A stretch of 64,000 nucleotides of DNA from positions 119,494 through 183,493 of the forward strand of contig CAMVJU010000001.1 of the NCBI GenBank assembly GCA_947167935.1. The letters are read 5' to 3'. The translations under genes and the position numbers were made by a program. This document shows positions 9,078-18,239 of the stretch, in pieces. A model generated the notes under the pieces. The model was given only the letters and a program-made list of their open reading frames with translations, searched no databases and was not told where the DNA came from. Origin of the DNA: an uncultured Prevotellaceae bacterium. Its GTDB lineage: Bacteria > Bacteroidota > Bacteroidia > Bacteroidales > Bacteroidaceae. Positions within the stretch are counted from its first letter, which is position 1, and each line of letters begins with the position of its first letter.

Positions 9078-10298
9078 ATGGCAGGACTGTATATCCATAT
9101 TCCTTTTTGCGCTAGCCGTTGTGTGTACTGCGGCTTCTTCTCCACTACTCGTCTTGGTGAACGGCAGGCCTATGTGGAGGCGCTGGGCCGCGAGATGCAG
9201 CTGCGGTCTTTAAAAGATCCTATTGGCCCCATTGGCCTCATGAGCCCTATAGGCCCCATAAGCCCTATTGGCCCCATTCCCCCCAAAATAGACACGGTTT
9301 ATTTAGGTGGCGGCACGCCGTCGCAGCTCAGTGCAGAGCAGTTGCAGCAGCTCTTCCTATATATAAGTAATGTGTATGACGTGTCACCTAAGGCCGAGGT
9401 GACCATCGAGTGCAACCCTGATGACGTTACCATTCCGTTTGTCGCGACTCTGTCGCAACTGCCTGTCAACCGTGTGAGCATGGGCGCACAGACTTTCAAT
9501 GACGAACGTCTTCGCTTCTTGCATCGCCGCCATCGTGCCGCTCAGGTCAGCGAGGCCGTGCAGCGACTCAGGTCGGTAGGCATCAGGAATATCAGTATCG
9601 ATTTGATGTATGGTTTCCCCAATGAGACGATGGATGAGTGGAACGCCGACATCGATGCCGCCTTGGCCCTCGATGTGGAGCATCTGTCGGCCTATGCACT
9701 CTCATACGAGGAGGGTACGCCGCTCCACAAGATGTTGCAACAGGGCAGGGTGAAAGAGCTGGACGAGGAGGTGCAGCGTGAGATGTATTACACACTGAAA
9801 GACCGCCTAGAGGCTGCCGGCTATGAGCATTATGAGCTGTCGAACTTTGCTAAGAAAGAGGAGAGAGGAGAGAGAAATGAGAAAAGAGGAGGGAGGAGAG
9901 AGGGTAGTTTCCGCTCGCGACATAACAGCAGCTATTGGAATCATACGCCCTATATCGGTCTTGGTGCCGGCGCACATAGCTTTGACGGTAAGCGACGCCA
10001 GTGGAACGTGGCTGACATTGGTCAGTATATCAAGGCGATAGGCGAGGGGAGAGTACCTGCTGACGGCGAGGATATCGATAGCGTGACGCTTTATAATGAG
10101 ACCGTGATGACGGCTTTGCGCACCATCGATGGCATTTGTCTTGATACGCTCTCAAACAATGAGCGTGCCCACTGCCTTGCTCAAGCAAAGAAATATCTGG
10201 ATTGCGGCTGGCTCTGTCAGCCCGACGAGCACACCTTACGTCTTACCCGCGATGGTCTATTCGTCAGCGATACCGTCATGAGTGACCTGATGTTATAG
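9078..10298 (+). CDS. hemW: HemW-like radical SAM protein
   Basis: 406 aa. The CX3CX2C cluster motif is at Cys11, Cys15 and Cys18 (PFCASRCVYC), followed by VYLGGGTPS and GAQTFND-type blocks. This is the HemW/HemN radical SAM group; HemW is a heme chaperone and not a true coproporphyrinogen oxidase. Two insertions break the family alignment: residues about 47-70 (repeats of PIGPI and SPIGP) and about 259-277 (Glu/Arg-rich), both from simple-sequence DNA. Translation is nearly leaderless. The 3' end overlaps the convergent phospholipase D gene by 6 bp. Confidence 0.93.
   Translation: MAGLYIHIPFCASRCVYCGFFSTTRLGERQAYVEALGREMQLRSLKDPIGPIGLMSPIGPISPIGPIPPKIDTVYLGGGTPSQLSAEQLQQLFLYISNVYDVSPKAEVTIECNPDDVTIPFVATLSQLPVNRVSMGAQTFNDERLRFLHRRHRAAQVSEAVQRLRSVGIRNISIDLMYGFPNETMDEWNADIDAALALDVEHLSAYALSYEEGTPLHKMLQQGRVKELDEEVQREMYYTLKDRLEAAGYEHYELSNFAKKEERGERNEKRGGRREGSFRSRHNSSYWNHTPYIGLGAGAHSFDGKRRQWNVADIGQYIKAIGEGRVPADGEDIDSVTLYNETVMTALRTIDGICLDTLSNNERAHCLAQAKKYLDCGWLCQPDEHTLRLTRDGLFVSDTVMSDLML
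9219..9289. repeat. CCTATTGGCCCCAT-type repeat inside hemW
   Basis: About five imperfect copies of a 12-15-bp unit, translated as PIGPIGL/SPIGPI between two conserved blocks of HemW. Confidence 0.75.
9853..9907. repeat. Purine-rich GAGAGAGGA repeat inside hemW
   Basis: Low-complexity GA-rich DNA read in frame as a Glu/Arg-rich loop between the conserved ELSNFA and SRHN.SYW blocks. Confidence 0.7.
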
Positions 10299-11663
10299 GA
10301 ATGGCTGCAGCAGATGGGCAAACCAACCGCGGAAACGCTGCCAGCGGGTACGGAATCCTCGCCACGTCTCAGGTGTGAGGTAGACGCTCTCCAACTTGTC
10401 GCGGTCGAACATGTCATCTAGCTCTTTTGTGGTGTTGCGGTCGATGATGACGGCGTTCTCCTCATAGTCAAAGCGGAGGGAACGAGCGTCGAGGTTGGTG
10501 CTGCCTACAGTGCAGAAACGGCCGTCCACCATCATGATCTTCGAATGGTGGAAGCCTGGTTGGTAAAGCCACACGTGGGCACCATGCTTCATCATGCGAT
10601 GCATCTGGTAGAAAGCTGCGTCGGGCGTCAATGGGATGTCGCTCTTCGCAGAAATCATCAGCTCCACCTTTACACCACGTTTGATGGCCCGCTTCAGTGC
10701 CTTTGTCACCGAGGGTATCAGCGTGAAATAGGGGTTGATGATACGGATGGAATCCTGCGCGTCGTCGATGGCGTTGATGTAGAAATAGCGCATGACATCG
10801 TTGGTGGTGTGCGGTTCACGGTTGACGATGCCCACCAGTTTGTGGCCTGCTGTAGCGGTGGTGTCAGGCTTCAGGTTGATGTTTGAAGGTTCTTCGACGA
10901 GCGAAGCAGCAGAGCTGAGCGGATGGTTGATGGTTGATTGATGGGCTGCGCGGAAATATTTCGGATTGGTGAGCTCCTCACCCGTTGTCTTCTTCCATGT
11001 GCTGATGAAGATGCGCTGTAAATCGTCGACGGCACTACCCTCTATTCGACAATGCATGTCGCGCCAGGCGCCTACCTGCTCTGTTCCCTTGATGTAATAA
11101 TCGGCTACGTTCATGCCGCCTGTATAGGCAATTCTGCCATCGATGACCACGATCTTGCGGTGGTCACGTGGCCAGATGTGGTTAACCCAAGGAAAGCGGA
11201 TGGGGTCGAACTCATAGATGTCGATGCTGTCGGCACGCAAGTCCTCTACATGGTGTTTCTTCAGGGGCTGGTTGTTGGAGTCGTTGCCGAAACCGTCGAA
11301 GAGTGCACGCACCTCCACACCCTCGCGCCGTTTCTCGCGGAGGATGTCGAAAAGGAGGAAGGCGATGCTGTCGTTGCGGAAATTAAAATACTCCAGGTGT
11401 ACGCTCTCCTTCGCTTGCCGGATGGCTTCGAACATGTCATCAAACTTCTCCTGCCCTGACATTAGCAGCGTCACGCTGTTGTCGTCGGTAAAGCGGATGC
11501 CGTAGTCTTTAAGCTGGTAAAGGATGAGGCTGTCGGAAGTCTGCGCCCTTACGGTGCTAAATGATAAATAACAAATGATAAATGATAAACTCAGTAGTCT
11601 GCTAAATCTGCCTGAGAATGTCTTCTTTGCGCTTTTTACAACGCAGTATTTATCATTAGTCAT
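10293..11663 (-). CDS. cls: Phospholipase D / cardiolipin synthase-like protein
   Basis: 456 aa with two HKD motifs, HRKIVVIDG near residue 163 and HHSKIMMVDG near residue 370, each followed by the GG/GS turn (TGGMN, GSTNLDARS). This is the bacterial cardiolipin synthase pattern, joining two phosphatidylglycerols at the inner membrane. Instead of the usual pair of N-terminal membrane helices it has one signal-like segment (about residues 22-40) encoded by an inverted-repeat element. The ATG at 11663 lies within one repeat arm, with a stop codon two codons upstream. A second repeat insertion lies near residues 240-252. It is the last gene of the kdsA-kdsD-regulator run. Confidence 0.88.
   Translation of the reverse strand: MTNDKYCVVKSAKKTFSGRFSRLLSLSFIICYLSFSTVRAQTSDSLILYQLKDYGIRFTDDNSVTLLMSGQEKFDDMFEAIRQAKESVHLEYFNFRNDSIAFLLFDILREKRREGVEVRALFDGFGNDSNNQPLKKHHVEDLRADSIDIYEFDPIRFPWVNHIWPRDHRKIVVIDGRIAYTGGMNVADYYIKGTEQVGAWRDMHCRIEGSAVDDLQRIFISTWKKTTGEELTNPKYFRAAHQSTINHPLSSAASLVEEPSNINLKPDTTATAGHKLVGIVNREPHTTNDVMRYFYINAIDDAQDSIRIINPYFTLIPSVTKALKRAIKRGVKVELMISAKSDIPLTPDAAFYQMHRMMKHGAHVWLYQPGFHHSKIMMVDGRFCTVGSTNLDARSLRFDYEENAVIIDRNTTKELDDMFDRDKLESVYLTPETWRGFRTRWQRFRGWFAHLLQPFL
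10909..10944. repeat. GATGGTTGATGGTTGATT repeat inside the phospholipase D gene
   Basis: Three tandem GGTTGAT units, translated as STINHP in a surface loop between the two HKD halves. Confidence 0.65.
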
Positions 11664-11681
11664 TTGTTATTTGTCATTTAG
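11557..11681. repeat. 125-bp element with about 33-bp inverted arms
   Basis: The arms (11557-11589 and about 11649-11681) are themselves made of AAATGATAA/AAATAACA units and match in inverted orientation with a few mismatches. One arm holds the phospholipase D start codon; the other encodes the hydrophobic core of its signal segment. It looks like a miniature element. Confidence 0.75.
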
Positions 11682-11693
11682 GGCAAACCTCGT

Positions 11694-14600
11694 TTACTTG
11701 CGATACCGTCTGCGGTATTCAGAGGGAGAGATACCAAAGCGCTCCTTGAACAAGTTCATGAAATGCTCTGCGGTGGCAAAGCCGATATTGTTGGCCAGCT
11801 CACTCATGTTGATGTTGGTGCGCTGTAGGAGCACGCAGGCGTGCTTCAGTCGCAGGTCACGCACTACTTCGGCAGGTGTCTTACCCGTTACCTCGCGCAC
11901 TTTCTGGAAGAACGGCTTCATGCCCATGCCCATGGCACCGGCCATCTCCTCCAGGTTGATGGGGCCACGGCTCATGTTCTGCTGCACGTACTGTTCAATG
12001 CTGGTGATGAGCTGCTGGTCGATGGCGTCGCTCATGCTGAAGCTATCCGACTCATTCTCCTCATAGGTGAAGTCGTACTTCTGTTCACTCTCGTCTACCT
12101 CTTCCTCTTGGTTCTGTTGGTGTGAACGGATGGACGTCACAGTGAGTGCCTTGATTTGTTCGTCCTCTACAACCTCACCGGTCAGCATCTGTGCCGTCTC
12201 TGGCAATGTCTCGGTGGCAGTTGTCATACTGGAGTTATGGCTCTCCAGCATACGTGTCTCGGCACCCTCGATGAGATTGTTGGTAATCTCGAAATCGCTG
12301 ATACCCAATAGCTTGTTGATGCGCATGGCAGCCTCGCGGATGTTAAACGGCTTCGACATGTAGTCATCGGCCGAGAGCGTGATGTTCTGACTGGCCATCT
12401 CGGTGGGCGTGAGCTTCGTGTCAGTGAGGAGGACGAACTTGATTTTGTTCAGTTTCGGGTGTGTCTTGATATTGTTGCACAACTCACTACCCGTCATGCC
12501 TTCCATGTCCTGTTTGCAAACGACAAGGTCTGGAATCATAGCCTCAATATCCTGTGCAGCCTTTTGCAGATCGTCGTAGGGATGGAAATTGTAGACGTAT
12601 TTCAGGCGTGCGGTGACAAACTTGAGGAAGTCAATGTTGTCATCAATGAAGTAGATACGGTATTTGGCCGTAGGCGAGTCGCTGCTGGTGCGTATCTCTG
12701 ACGTCAACTCATCGTTGATCAGTTCGGGAAGCTCCATCATACCGTGGCTGTTCAGTTCGTAGGCACGGTTGACGGCCTTCTTTGCTTTCTCTTCCGGATG
12801 CTCCAGCGATGCCTGCATATCGCTGACACGCGTGATGATGGTCAGCATCTGCGAGTGGAGGGCATTCAGCTGGTCTCGGTCGTCGGTTGAGCCTTCTTTC
12901 TCTGCCAGGTTCATGATGATGCTGGTCATGCGCGACATGGGCTGGCGCAACTCGTCGCTGGCAGCTTTGATGTCTTCGCGTTGCTGAACCAGTTCGGCAA
13001 TGACGGCATTCTTGCGCCTCCACAACTCACGTATCTGGTCGATGCCTTTCTTCCACAGATAGATGACGGTGATGATAACAATGGCGTAAAACAACAGCAT
13101 ATACCACTGCAGGAACCAGGGCTTGTCAACAATGATTTCGAGAGTGCGCTCAATATTGCTGATGTTACCTTCAGAGCTGATGGCTTTCACGTGCAACTTA
13201 TAGCGCCCACTGGAAAGGTCTTCGAAGGTAACGCCATGCTTCATCGCATCGCCATTGTGCCAATCATCGTCGAGGCCCTCCATCCAATACATGAACTGCA
13301 GGCGCTCGCTCTGGTTATAGTCGCCGCCGCCGAACTTGATGGTGATGGTGTTCTGGTCGCTGTTCAGATGGATACTTGAACTCTCGTTAAGGGCCTGCTT
13401 CAGGATGACGTTGCCGTCGTATTCGTGGCCTGTAAAGATTTCCTCCTCGCCTATGAACAGTTGTGTCAGCATGACAGGAGGCAGTGCCGACTGATCCCTG
13501 ACTGATTTATGGCGCATCTGGCTGACACCGTAGATACCGCCCATCAATACATCCCCTTCGGTGGTGGCGAGGATGGAGCCTTGGTTGAACTCGTCGCTCT
13601 GCAGACCATCGAAACTGGAGTAGTTGTATGGGCTATAATTGTACGTGCCGTCTTCATGGTTGCGTTGTAGCACGATACGGCTGATGCCGCCCGTAGTGGA
13701 AATCCAAATGTTGTGGTTATTGTCCTCGGCGATGCCACAGATGTTGTTGTTGCACAGTCCGTTCTTTTCAGTGAGTATGTCCAGGTTGTCGTTCTCCTGA
13801 TTGAGCACGTTCACGCCTTCACGCGTTCCTATCCAAATGAGTCCGCGTGAGTCCTCAAACACCTGTGTCACGTAGTTGTTGGTGAACTTCTGCATATTCG
13901 TGGAGTTGCCCAAATACTGCTTGATGTCCTGTGTGGAGATGTCGAGGATGAGCAGTCCTTCTGCGGTACCTATCAACATGCGGTTGCCTGATGCGTAGTG
14001 CAACGAGGTAATGTTGTTGGTATGCAGCTTGCGGTTCTCGCGGTTGTAGGTGGAGAACAGTTGCTGTCTGAGATTGTACGTCTGCAGGCCGCCGTCGGTG
14101 GCCACCCATAGGTTTCCGTTCTTGTCAGTGCAGAGTGCGTTGATGTGGTCGTTGACAACGGTACTGCGCAGACTGTCGTTGGTGGTAGAATAGATGGTGA
14201 CACGCCCGTCCAGAATGCGCGTGAGTCCGTTCTGTCTGGAGCCCACCCATAGGCTGCCGTCCCGAGTATAGGCCAAGGCTGATACTTTCTGGCTGGCAAG
14301 GCGTCCCTCATAGCCGATAATGCCTGCATCGCTGGTGCCGTAGAATATCTGGCCTGCACTGTCTTGTGCAATTGCGGTGATGTCGCCTATCATCTGCGAT
14401 TCGAACTTGTAGATGTTCTGACCCATGTAGGCCACACCCGACTTCGCCGTTCCGACCCATAGCAGGTCGCTGTTGTCTACATAGACGCTCTCGACGGACC
14501 TGGTCTGTGTTGCACGTTGGTATAGTCCCATGGACCTGATTTCTACAGGCTCCATCTCATGCGTGTTGATGTTGATGCGCATCAGACCGTTGCGGCTGGT

Positions 14601-15461
14601 ACCCATCCAGATATTACCGCTGCGGTCGCCAGCCATTGCATTGATGCTGAAGTCGACACTGGTGCCGGTAAGACCCAGTTGGTCGCCGATGGTGGTGTTC
14701 CAAGTGTGGGTCTGCTTGTTGTAGACGAAGAGTGTTCCCTGACCATAGAGCCAGATGTTGTCGAGTTGGTCGGCGAAGGCTTTCAGCGTGTTGGTGTTGC
14801 GCAGATGCCGCTGTGCTATTTCATTGTTTTTCCACGGCGTGGTCTGCTGTCGGCTGACGTTACAGCAAATGATGCGTCCATCGCTGTAGACTACGAGTGC
14901 ACCGTCGAGACACTCACCGATGGAGCACACCTCACCCTGAGGGATGGCATAGGCATTGTTGGTATAGCCGAACTCGTAGATGAGCTGTTGCTGCATGTTG
15001 TAGCAGATAACGCCTTTGTTGGGGATGTAGCCCCAGAGGTTCTGCTTGCTGTCGATATAGATGATCGTTGGCAGTCCGTCGATGCCGAGACGTGCGAAGA
15101 CCTGACGCAAGTCGCGTTCGAAGCTCTCCGACTGTGGGTGGTAGATGCAGTATCCGGCAGCCGTCTTTATCCACAGCTCGCCGCCCATGCCGAGCTGAAT
15201 GCTTTCGATGTAACTGTCAGGCAGCGATGAACCGTCCTGCGAGTCGGTTTGGAAATGCTTGAACAGATAGCCGTCATAGCGGTAGAGGCCGGCGGGTGTG
15301 CCGAACCACATGAAGCCGCGGTCGTCTTTCAGTATGCAGTTAATCTGACTCGATGTCAGACCATTGCGGGCGCTGAGCGTCTTGAACACCTCCTGGGCGT
15401 CAGAACTGACGGCCCAAAGCTGGCCAATGATAAGTGTTAGGACAAGCAGTATCTTTTTCAT
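11694..15461 (-). CDS. HTCS-like regulator without kinase domain and without receiver aspartate
   Basis: 1255 aa: signal peptide; two-component propeller (Reg_prop) repeats (about 25-690, GDRSGNIWMGTSRNGL type); Y_Y_Y domain (about 695-770); one membrane helix (about 780-802); remnant of the dimerisation helices; receiver domain (about 931-1045); AraC-type HTH (about 1150-1255). The H-box reads SDELRQPMS, so the phospho-histidine is Asp836. No HATPase domain follows: only about 95 residues separate the H-box from the receiver. The receiver keeps the acidic pair (FIDDN), the Thr and the KPF lysine, but the phospho-acceptor position is Lys983 (DLVVCKQDMEGM). It probably passes a periplasmic signal to DNA without phosphotransfer. 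It lies 26 bp after kdsD. Confidence 0.9.
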   Translation of the reverse strand: MKKILLVLTLIIGQLWAVSSDAQEVFKTLSARNGLTSSQINCILKDDRGFMWFGTPAGLYRYDGYLFKHFQTDSQDGSSLPDSYIESIQLGMGGELWIKTAAGYCIYHPQSESFERDLRQVFARLGIDGLPTIIYIDSKQNLWGYIPNKGVICYNMQQQLIYEFGYTNNAYAIPQGEVCSIGECLDGALVVYSDGRIICCNVSRQQTTPWKNNEIAQRHLRNTNTLKAFADQLDNIWLYGQGTLFVYNKQTHTWNTTIGDQLGLTGTSVDFSINAMAGDRSGNIWMGTSRNGLMRININTHEMEPVEIRSMGLYQRATQTRSVESVYVDNSDLLWVGTAKSGVAYMGQNIYKFESQMIGDITAIAQDSAGQIFYGTSDAGIIGYEGRLASQKVSALAYTRDGSLWVGSRQNGLTRILDGRVTIYSTTNDSLRSTVVNDHINALCTDKNGNLWVATDGGLQTYNLRQQLFSTYNRENRKLHTNNITSLHYASGNRMLIGTAEGLLILDISTQDIKQYLGNSTNMQKFTNNYVTQVFEDSRGLIWIGTREGVNVLNQENDNLDILTEKNGLCNNNICGIAEDNNHNIWISTTGGISRIVLQRNHEDGTYNYSPYNYSSFDGLQSDEFNQGSILATTEGDVLMGGIYGVSQMRHKSVRDQSALPPVMLTQLFIGEEEIFTGHEYDGNVILKQALNESSSIHLNSDQNTITIKFGGGDYNQSERLQFMYWMEGLDDDWHNGDAMKHGVTFEDLSSGRYKLHVKAISSEGNISNIERTLEIIVDKPWFLQWYMLLFYAIVIITVIYLWKKGIDQIRELWRRKNAVIAELVQQREDIKAASDELRQPMSRMTSIIMNLAEKEGSTDDRDQLNALHSQMLTIITRVSDMQASLEHPEEKAKKAVNRAYELNSHGMMELPELINDELTSEIRTSSDSPTAKYRIYFIDDNIDFLKFVTARLKYVYNFHPYDDLQKAAQDIEAMIPDLVVCKQDMEGMTGSELCNNIKTHPKLNKIKFVLLTDTKLTPTEMASQNITLSADDYMSKPFNIREAAMRINKLLGISDFEITNNLIEGAETRMLESHNSSMTTATETLPETAQMLTGEVVEDEQIKALTVTSIRSHQQNQEEEVDESEQKYDFTYEENESDSFSMSDAIDQQLITSIEQYVQQNMSRGPINLEEMAGAMGMGMKPFFQKVREVTGKTPAEVVRDLRLKHACVLLQRTNINMSELANNIGFATAEHFMNLFKERFGISPSEYRRRYRK

Positions 15462-15487
15462 GGTAGGTTCTCTCTCACATTATTATA

Positions 15488-16438
15488 TTAGGGCAGCATG
15501 CATGAGTAATGATCCACCACGCCAATGAGCTGATTGTCATCGTTGACAACCAGTACGGAATGAATCTTGTGCTGTTGCATGATGCTTTGTATCTCTGTAA
15601 TCTTGGTATGCGACTTGACGCATTTGGGCTGTCGTGTCATGATGTCGCTGACGGTGTGGTCGAAGAAAGCCGCCTTCCAGCGCTCGATGGCGCGACGTAT
15701 GTCACCGTCGGTGATGAGTCCGGCGATGCGTCCGTCCACCTCGGCTACGCCCAAGCCCAGTTTGCCTTCCGATACTAGCATGATGGCCTCGCCTAAGTGC
15801 ATCTCAGGAGTGAGCAAGGGCAGGTCGGTGCTGCGCATCACGTCGGCAGCGGTAGTGAGCAGGCGCTTGCCCAGTTCGCCACCGGGGTGCAGGTGGGCGA
15901 AGTCCTGCGGCTGGAACTGCCGCTTCTGCATCAGGGCAATGGCCAGCGCGTCGCCCATAGCCAAGGTGGCCGTAGTGGAGCTGGTGGGTGCCAGATTCAA
16001 GGGACATGCCTCGCGTTCCACGCTGATATTTAAGTGGCAGGTAGAGTATTTGGCTAAGAGTGATGTAGGGTTGCCCGTCATCGCAATGATGGGAATCTGC
16101 TGGTGCAGTACCATTGGGATGAAGCGCAGCAACTCGTCGGTGAGGCCTGAGTTGGAGATGGCTAGCACCACGTCGTCGCTGGTCATTACGCCCAGGTCGC
16201 CGTGATAGACGTCGAGCGGGTTGATGAAGAAGGACGGTGTGCCAGTGGAAGAGAAGGTGGCGGCAATCTTCGCGCCGATGTGTCCGCTTTTGCCCACGCC
16301 AGTGACGATGACCTTTCCCTTGCAGGTCAGCATCATGTCGACGGCCTTTTCAAACTGGTCGTCCATCTTCGGAATCAGGTCGAGCAAGGCTTCTGCCTCG
16401 TCGCGGATTGCTTGTATGCCGTATTCTCTTGTTGTCAT
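15488..16438 (-). CDS. kdsD: D-arabinose 5-phosphate isomerase (KpsF/GutQ family)
   Basis: 316 aa with an N-terminal SIS domain (about 35-170, GVGKSGHIGAKIAATFSSTGTPS) and two C-terminal CBS domains (about 200-316). It makes D-arabinose 5-phosphate from ribulose 5-phosphate, the first step to Kdo for lipopolysaccharide. Its start overlaps the kdsA stop by 4 bp (ATGA), so the two steps are coupled. The regulator gene follows. Confidence 0.95.
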   Translation of the reverse strand: MTTREYGIQAIRDEAEALLDLIPKMDDQFEKAVDMMLTCKGKVIVTGVGKSGHIGAKIAATFSSTGTPSFFINPLDVYHGDLGVMTSDDVVLAISNSGLTDELLRFIPMVLHQQIPIIAMTGNPTSLLAKYSTCHLNISVEREACPLNLAPTSSTTATLAMGDALAIALMQKRQFQPQDFAHLHPGGELGKRLLTTAADVMRSTDLPLLTPEMHLGEAIMLVSEGKLGLGVAEVDGRIAGLITDGDIRRAIERWKAAFFDHTVSDIMTRQPKCVKSHTKITEIQSIMQQHKIHSVLVVNDDNQLIGVVDHYSCMLP

Positions 16439-17199
16439 TGAAGAATTTTCTGAATTAAAGGTTCCAGCTTGTCCAGCTCCAGCATGTTCGCTGCATCGCT
16501 GAGACCCTGGTCGGGCGTGGGGTGTACCTCGAAGAAGTAGCCGGTGGCACCAAATGCCTTTGCGGCCAGGGCCATAGAGGGCACAAAGCGACGGTCACCT
16601 CCCGTCTTGCCGTCACGGGTGTCGGGGCGTTGCACGCTGTGTGTGCAGTCCATGATGACCGTGGGCACGATGTCAAGCATGTCGCTGATGTTGCGGAAGT
16701 CCACCACCAGCGTACCGTAGCCCATCATATTGCCGCGCTCTGTAAGCCACACCTCCTTGGCACCGCTCTCCATCGCTTTCTCCACAGGATAGCGCATGTC
16801 GCGACCGCTGAGGAACTGTGCCTTCTTGATGTTGACGATGCAACCGCTGTGTGCGGCAGCCGCCAGCAGATCGGTCTGACGGCAGAGGAAGGCAGGAATC
16901 TGTAGCACATCGCACACCTGACCAGCTGCTTCTGCCTGCCAGGCCTCATGGATGTCGGTCAGCACACGCAGGCCGTAGCGGCTCTTCACATCGGCGAGCA
17001 TCTGTAAGCCGCGCTCCAGTCCTGGTCCTCGGAAGGAGTGGATACTGGTGCGGTTGGCCTTGTCGAAGGACGCCTTGAAGATGATGTCGATGCCCTGACG
17101 ACGGTTGATTTCAACCAGTCGCTGCGCCACAGTGTCGAGCAGTTCTGCCGACTCTATGACGCAAGGTCCTGCAATGAACGTTGGCTTGATAGCTGTCAT
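16435..17199 (-). CDS. kdsA: 3-deoxy-8-phosphooctulonate synthase
   Basis: 254 aa; joins arabinose 5-phosphate and phosphoenolpyruvate into Kdo 8-phosphate in the cytoplasm. FIAGPCVIES, FKASFDKANRTS, FLCRQTDLL and DCTHSVQ are hallmark blocks. The ATG at 17199 fits the usual length, and a -7 element at 17231-17238 would make the longer frame from 17349 untranscribed. First gene of a run kdsA-kdsD-regulator-phospholipase D. Confidence 0.96.
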   Translation of the reverse strand: MTAIKPTFIAGPCVIESAELLDTVAQRLVEINRRQGIDIIFKASFDKANRTSIHSFRGPGLERGLQMLADVKSRYGLRVLTDIHEAWQAEAAGQVCDVLQIPAFLCRQTDLLAAAAHSGCIVNIKKAQFLSGRDMRYPVEKAMESGAKEVWLTERGNMMGYGTLVVDFRNISDMLDIVPTVIMDCTHSVQRPDTRDGKTGGDRRFVPSMALAAKAFGATGYFFEVHPTPDQGLSDAANMLELDKLEPLIQKILQ

Positions 17200-17230
17200 G
17201 TTCTTGCTTCTTCTTTGCTGTTTCAACCTG

Positions 17231-17238
17231 CAAAGGTA
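17231..17238 (-). promoter_or_regulatory. -7 element of the kdsA operon
   Basis: TACCTTTG on the minus strand, 32 nt before the kdsA ATG. It fixes the kdsA start. Confidence 0.7.
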
Positions 17239-17300
17239 CGAAGATGCGGCGAAATAGCAAAAGAAAATGAGATTTTTTTGGCTGTTTGCACACTTCTTAG

Positions 17301-17308
17301 TAATTTTG
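17301..17308 (+). promoter_or_regulatory. -7 element of the map operon
   Basis: TAATTTTG, divergent from the kdsA promoter. Confidence 0.6.
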
Positions 17309-17324
17309 CACGTCAAAAACGTGA

Positions 17325-17362
17325 TAGTAAGTTGAAAATTGTAAATCATAAATCATAAATAA
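17325..17362. repeat. AAATCATAAATCATAAAT leader repeat
   Basis: Short tandem units make up most of the map leader. Similar AT-rich units occur at 29637-29671 and 57102-57136. Confidence 0.55.
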
Positions 17363-17366
17363 TCTG

Positions 17367-18233
17367 ATGACAGCCAAACCGAAAAAGCGCCGCTGGCATT
17401 GTCTGAGCGGACAAGAGCCGACAGAATTTGACAAACAGATCATGTGTTGGGAGAACAAGGGTAAGCTGGTGCCTACGCGTGAGCTTATCAAGACTCCCGA
17501 ACAGATAGAGGGCATCCGCCGTGCCGGCGTGGTGAACACAGGTGTGCTCGACGCCGTAGCCGCCGCCATCCATGAGGGGATGAACACGCTGGAAATTGAC
17601 CAGATTTGCCGCAAATACTGTGAGGAGCACAACGCCATACCTGCCTGCCTCGACTACGAGGGATTTCCCATGAGTGTCTGCACCAGCATCAACGAGGTGG
17701 TGTGTCACGGTATTCCCAAGGAGGAGGATGTGCTTGAGGAAGGCGATATTATCAATGTCGATTTTACCACTATTCTTGACGGCTACTATGCCGATGCCTC
17801 GCGTATGTTCATCATCGGCAAGACTACTCCTGAGAAGGAACAGTTGGTGCGTGTGGCCAGGGAATGTCTCGAAATAGGTATGGAGGCCGCCAAGCCCTGG
17901 GGCTTTGTTGGCGACATCGGCCACGCTATCGAGAAACATTGCAAGAAATACGGCTATGGCATCGTGCGCGACTTGGCAGGCCACGGCGTTGGTCTGAAGT
18001 TCCACGAAGAGCCTGACGTCAATCACTACGGCCATCGCGGCACGGGTATGCTGTTGGTGCCTGGTATGGTTTTCACCATCGAGCCGATGATCAACATGGG
18101 CACGTGGAGAGTGTTTATTGATGCCGATGATCCCTACGAGTGGGAGGTGATTACTGAGGATGAGAAACCCAGCGCACAATGGGAGCACACTCTGTTGATG
18201 ACTGAGCATGGTGTGGAGGTGTTGACATACTGA
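17367..18233 (+). CDS. map: Methionine aminopeptidase, type I
   Basis: 288 aa; removes the initiator methionine from nascent proteins. Metal ligands are visible in VDFTTILDGYYAD (two Asp), GHGVG (His), FTIEPMI (Glu) and QWEHTLL (Glu). An N-terminal extension of about 45 residues, with Cys/His residues (WHCLSGQ) and many basic residues, precedes the catalytic core. It resembles the extended forms thought to dock on ribosomes. A DUF4491 gene follows after 6 bp. Confidence 0.95.
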   Translation: MTAKPKKRRWHCLSGQEPTEFDKQIMCWENKGKLVPTRELIKTPEQIEGIRRAGVVNTGVLDAVAAAIHEGMNTLEIDQICRKYCEEHNAIPACLDYEGFPMSVCTSINEVVCHGIPKEEDVLEEGDIINVDFTTILDGYYADASRMFIIGKTTPEKEQLVRVARECLEIGMEAAKPWGFVGDIGHAIEKHCKKYGYGIVRDLAGHGVGLKFHEEPDVNHYGHRGTGMLLVPGMVFTIEPMINMGTWRVFIDADDPYEWEVITEDEKPSAQWEHTLLMTEHGVEVLTY

Positions 18234-18239
18234 TTAGCT

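Noticed and set aside
17346..18209. Long minus-strand frame opposite map
   Set aside because: The complete methionine aminopeptidase on the plus strand explains the sequence; the antisense frame is a codon-bias shadow.
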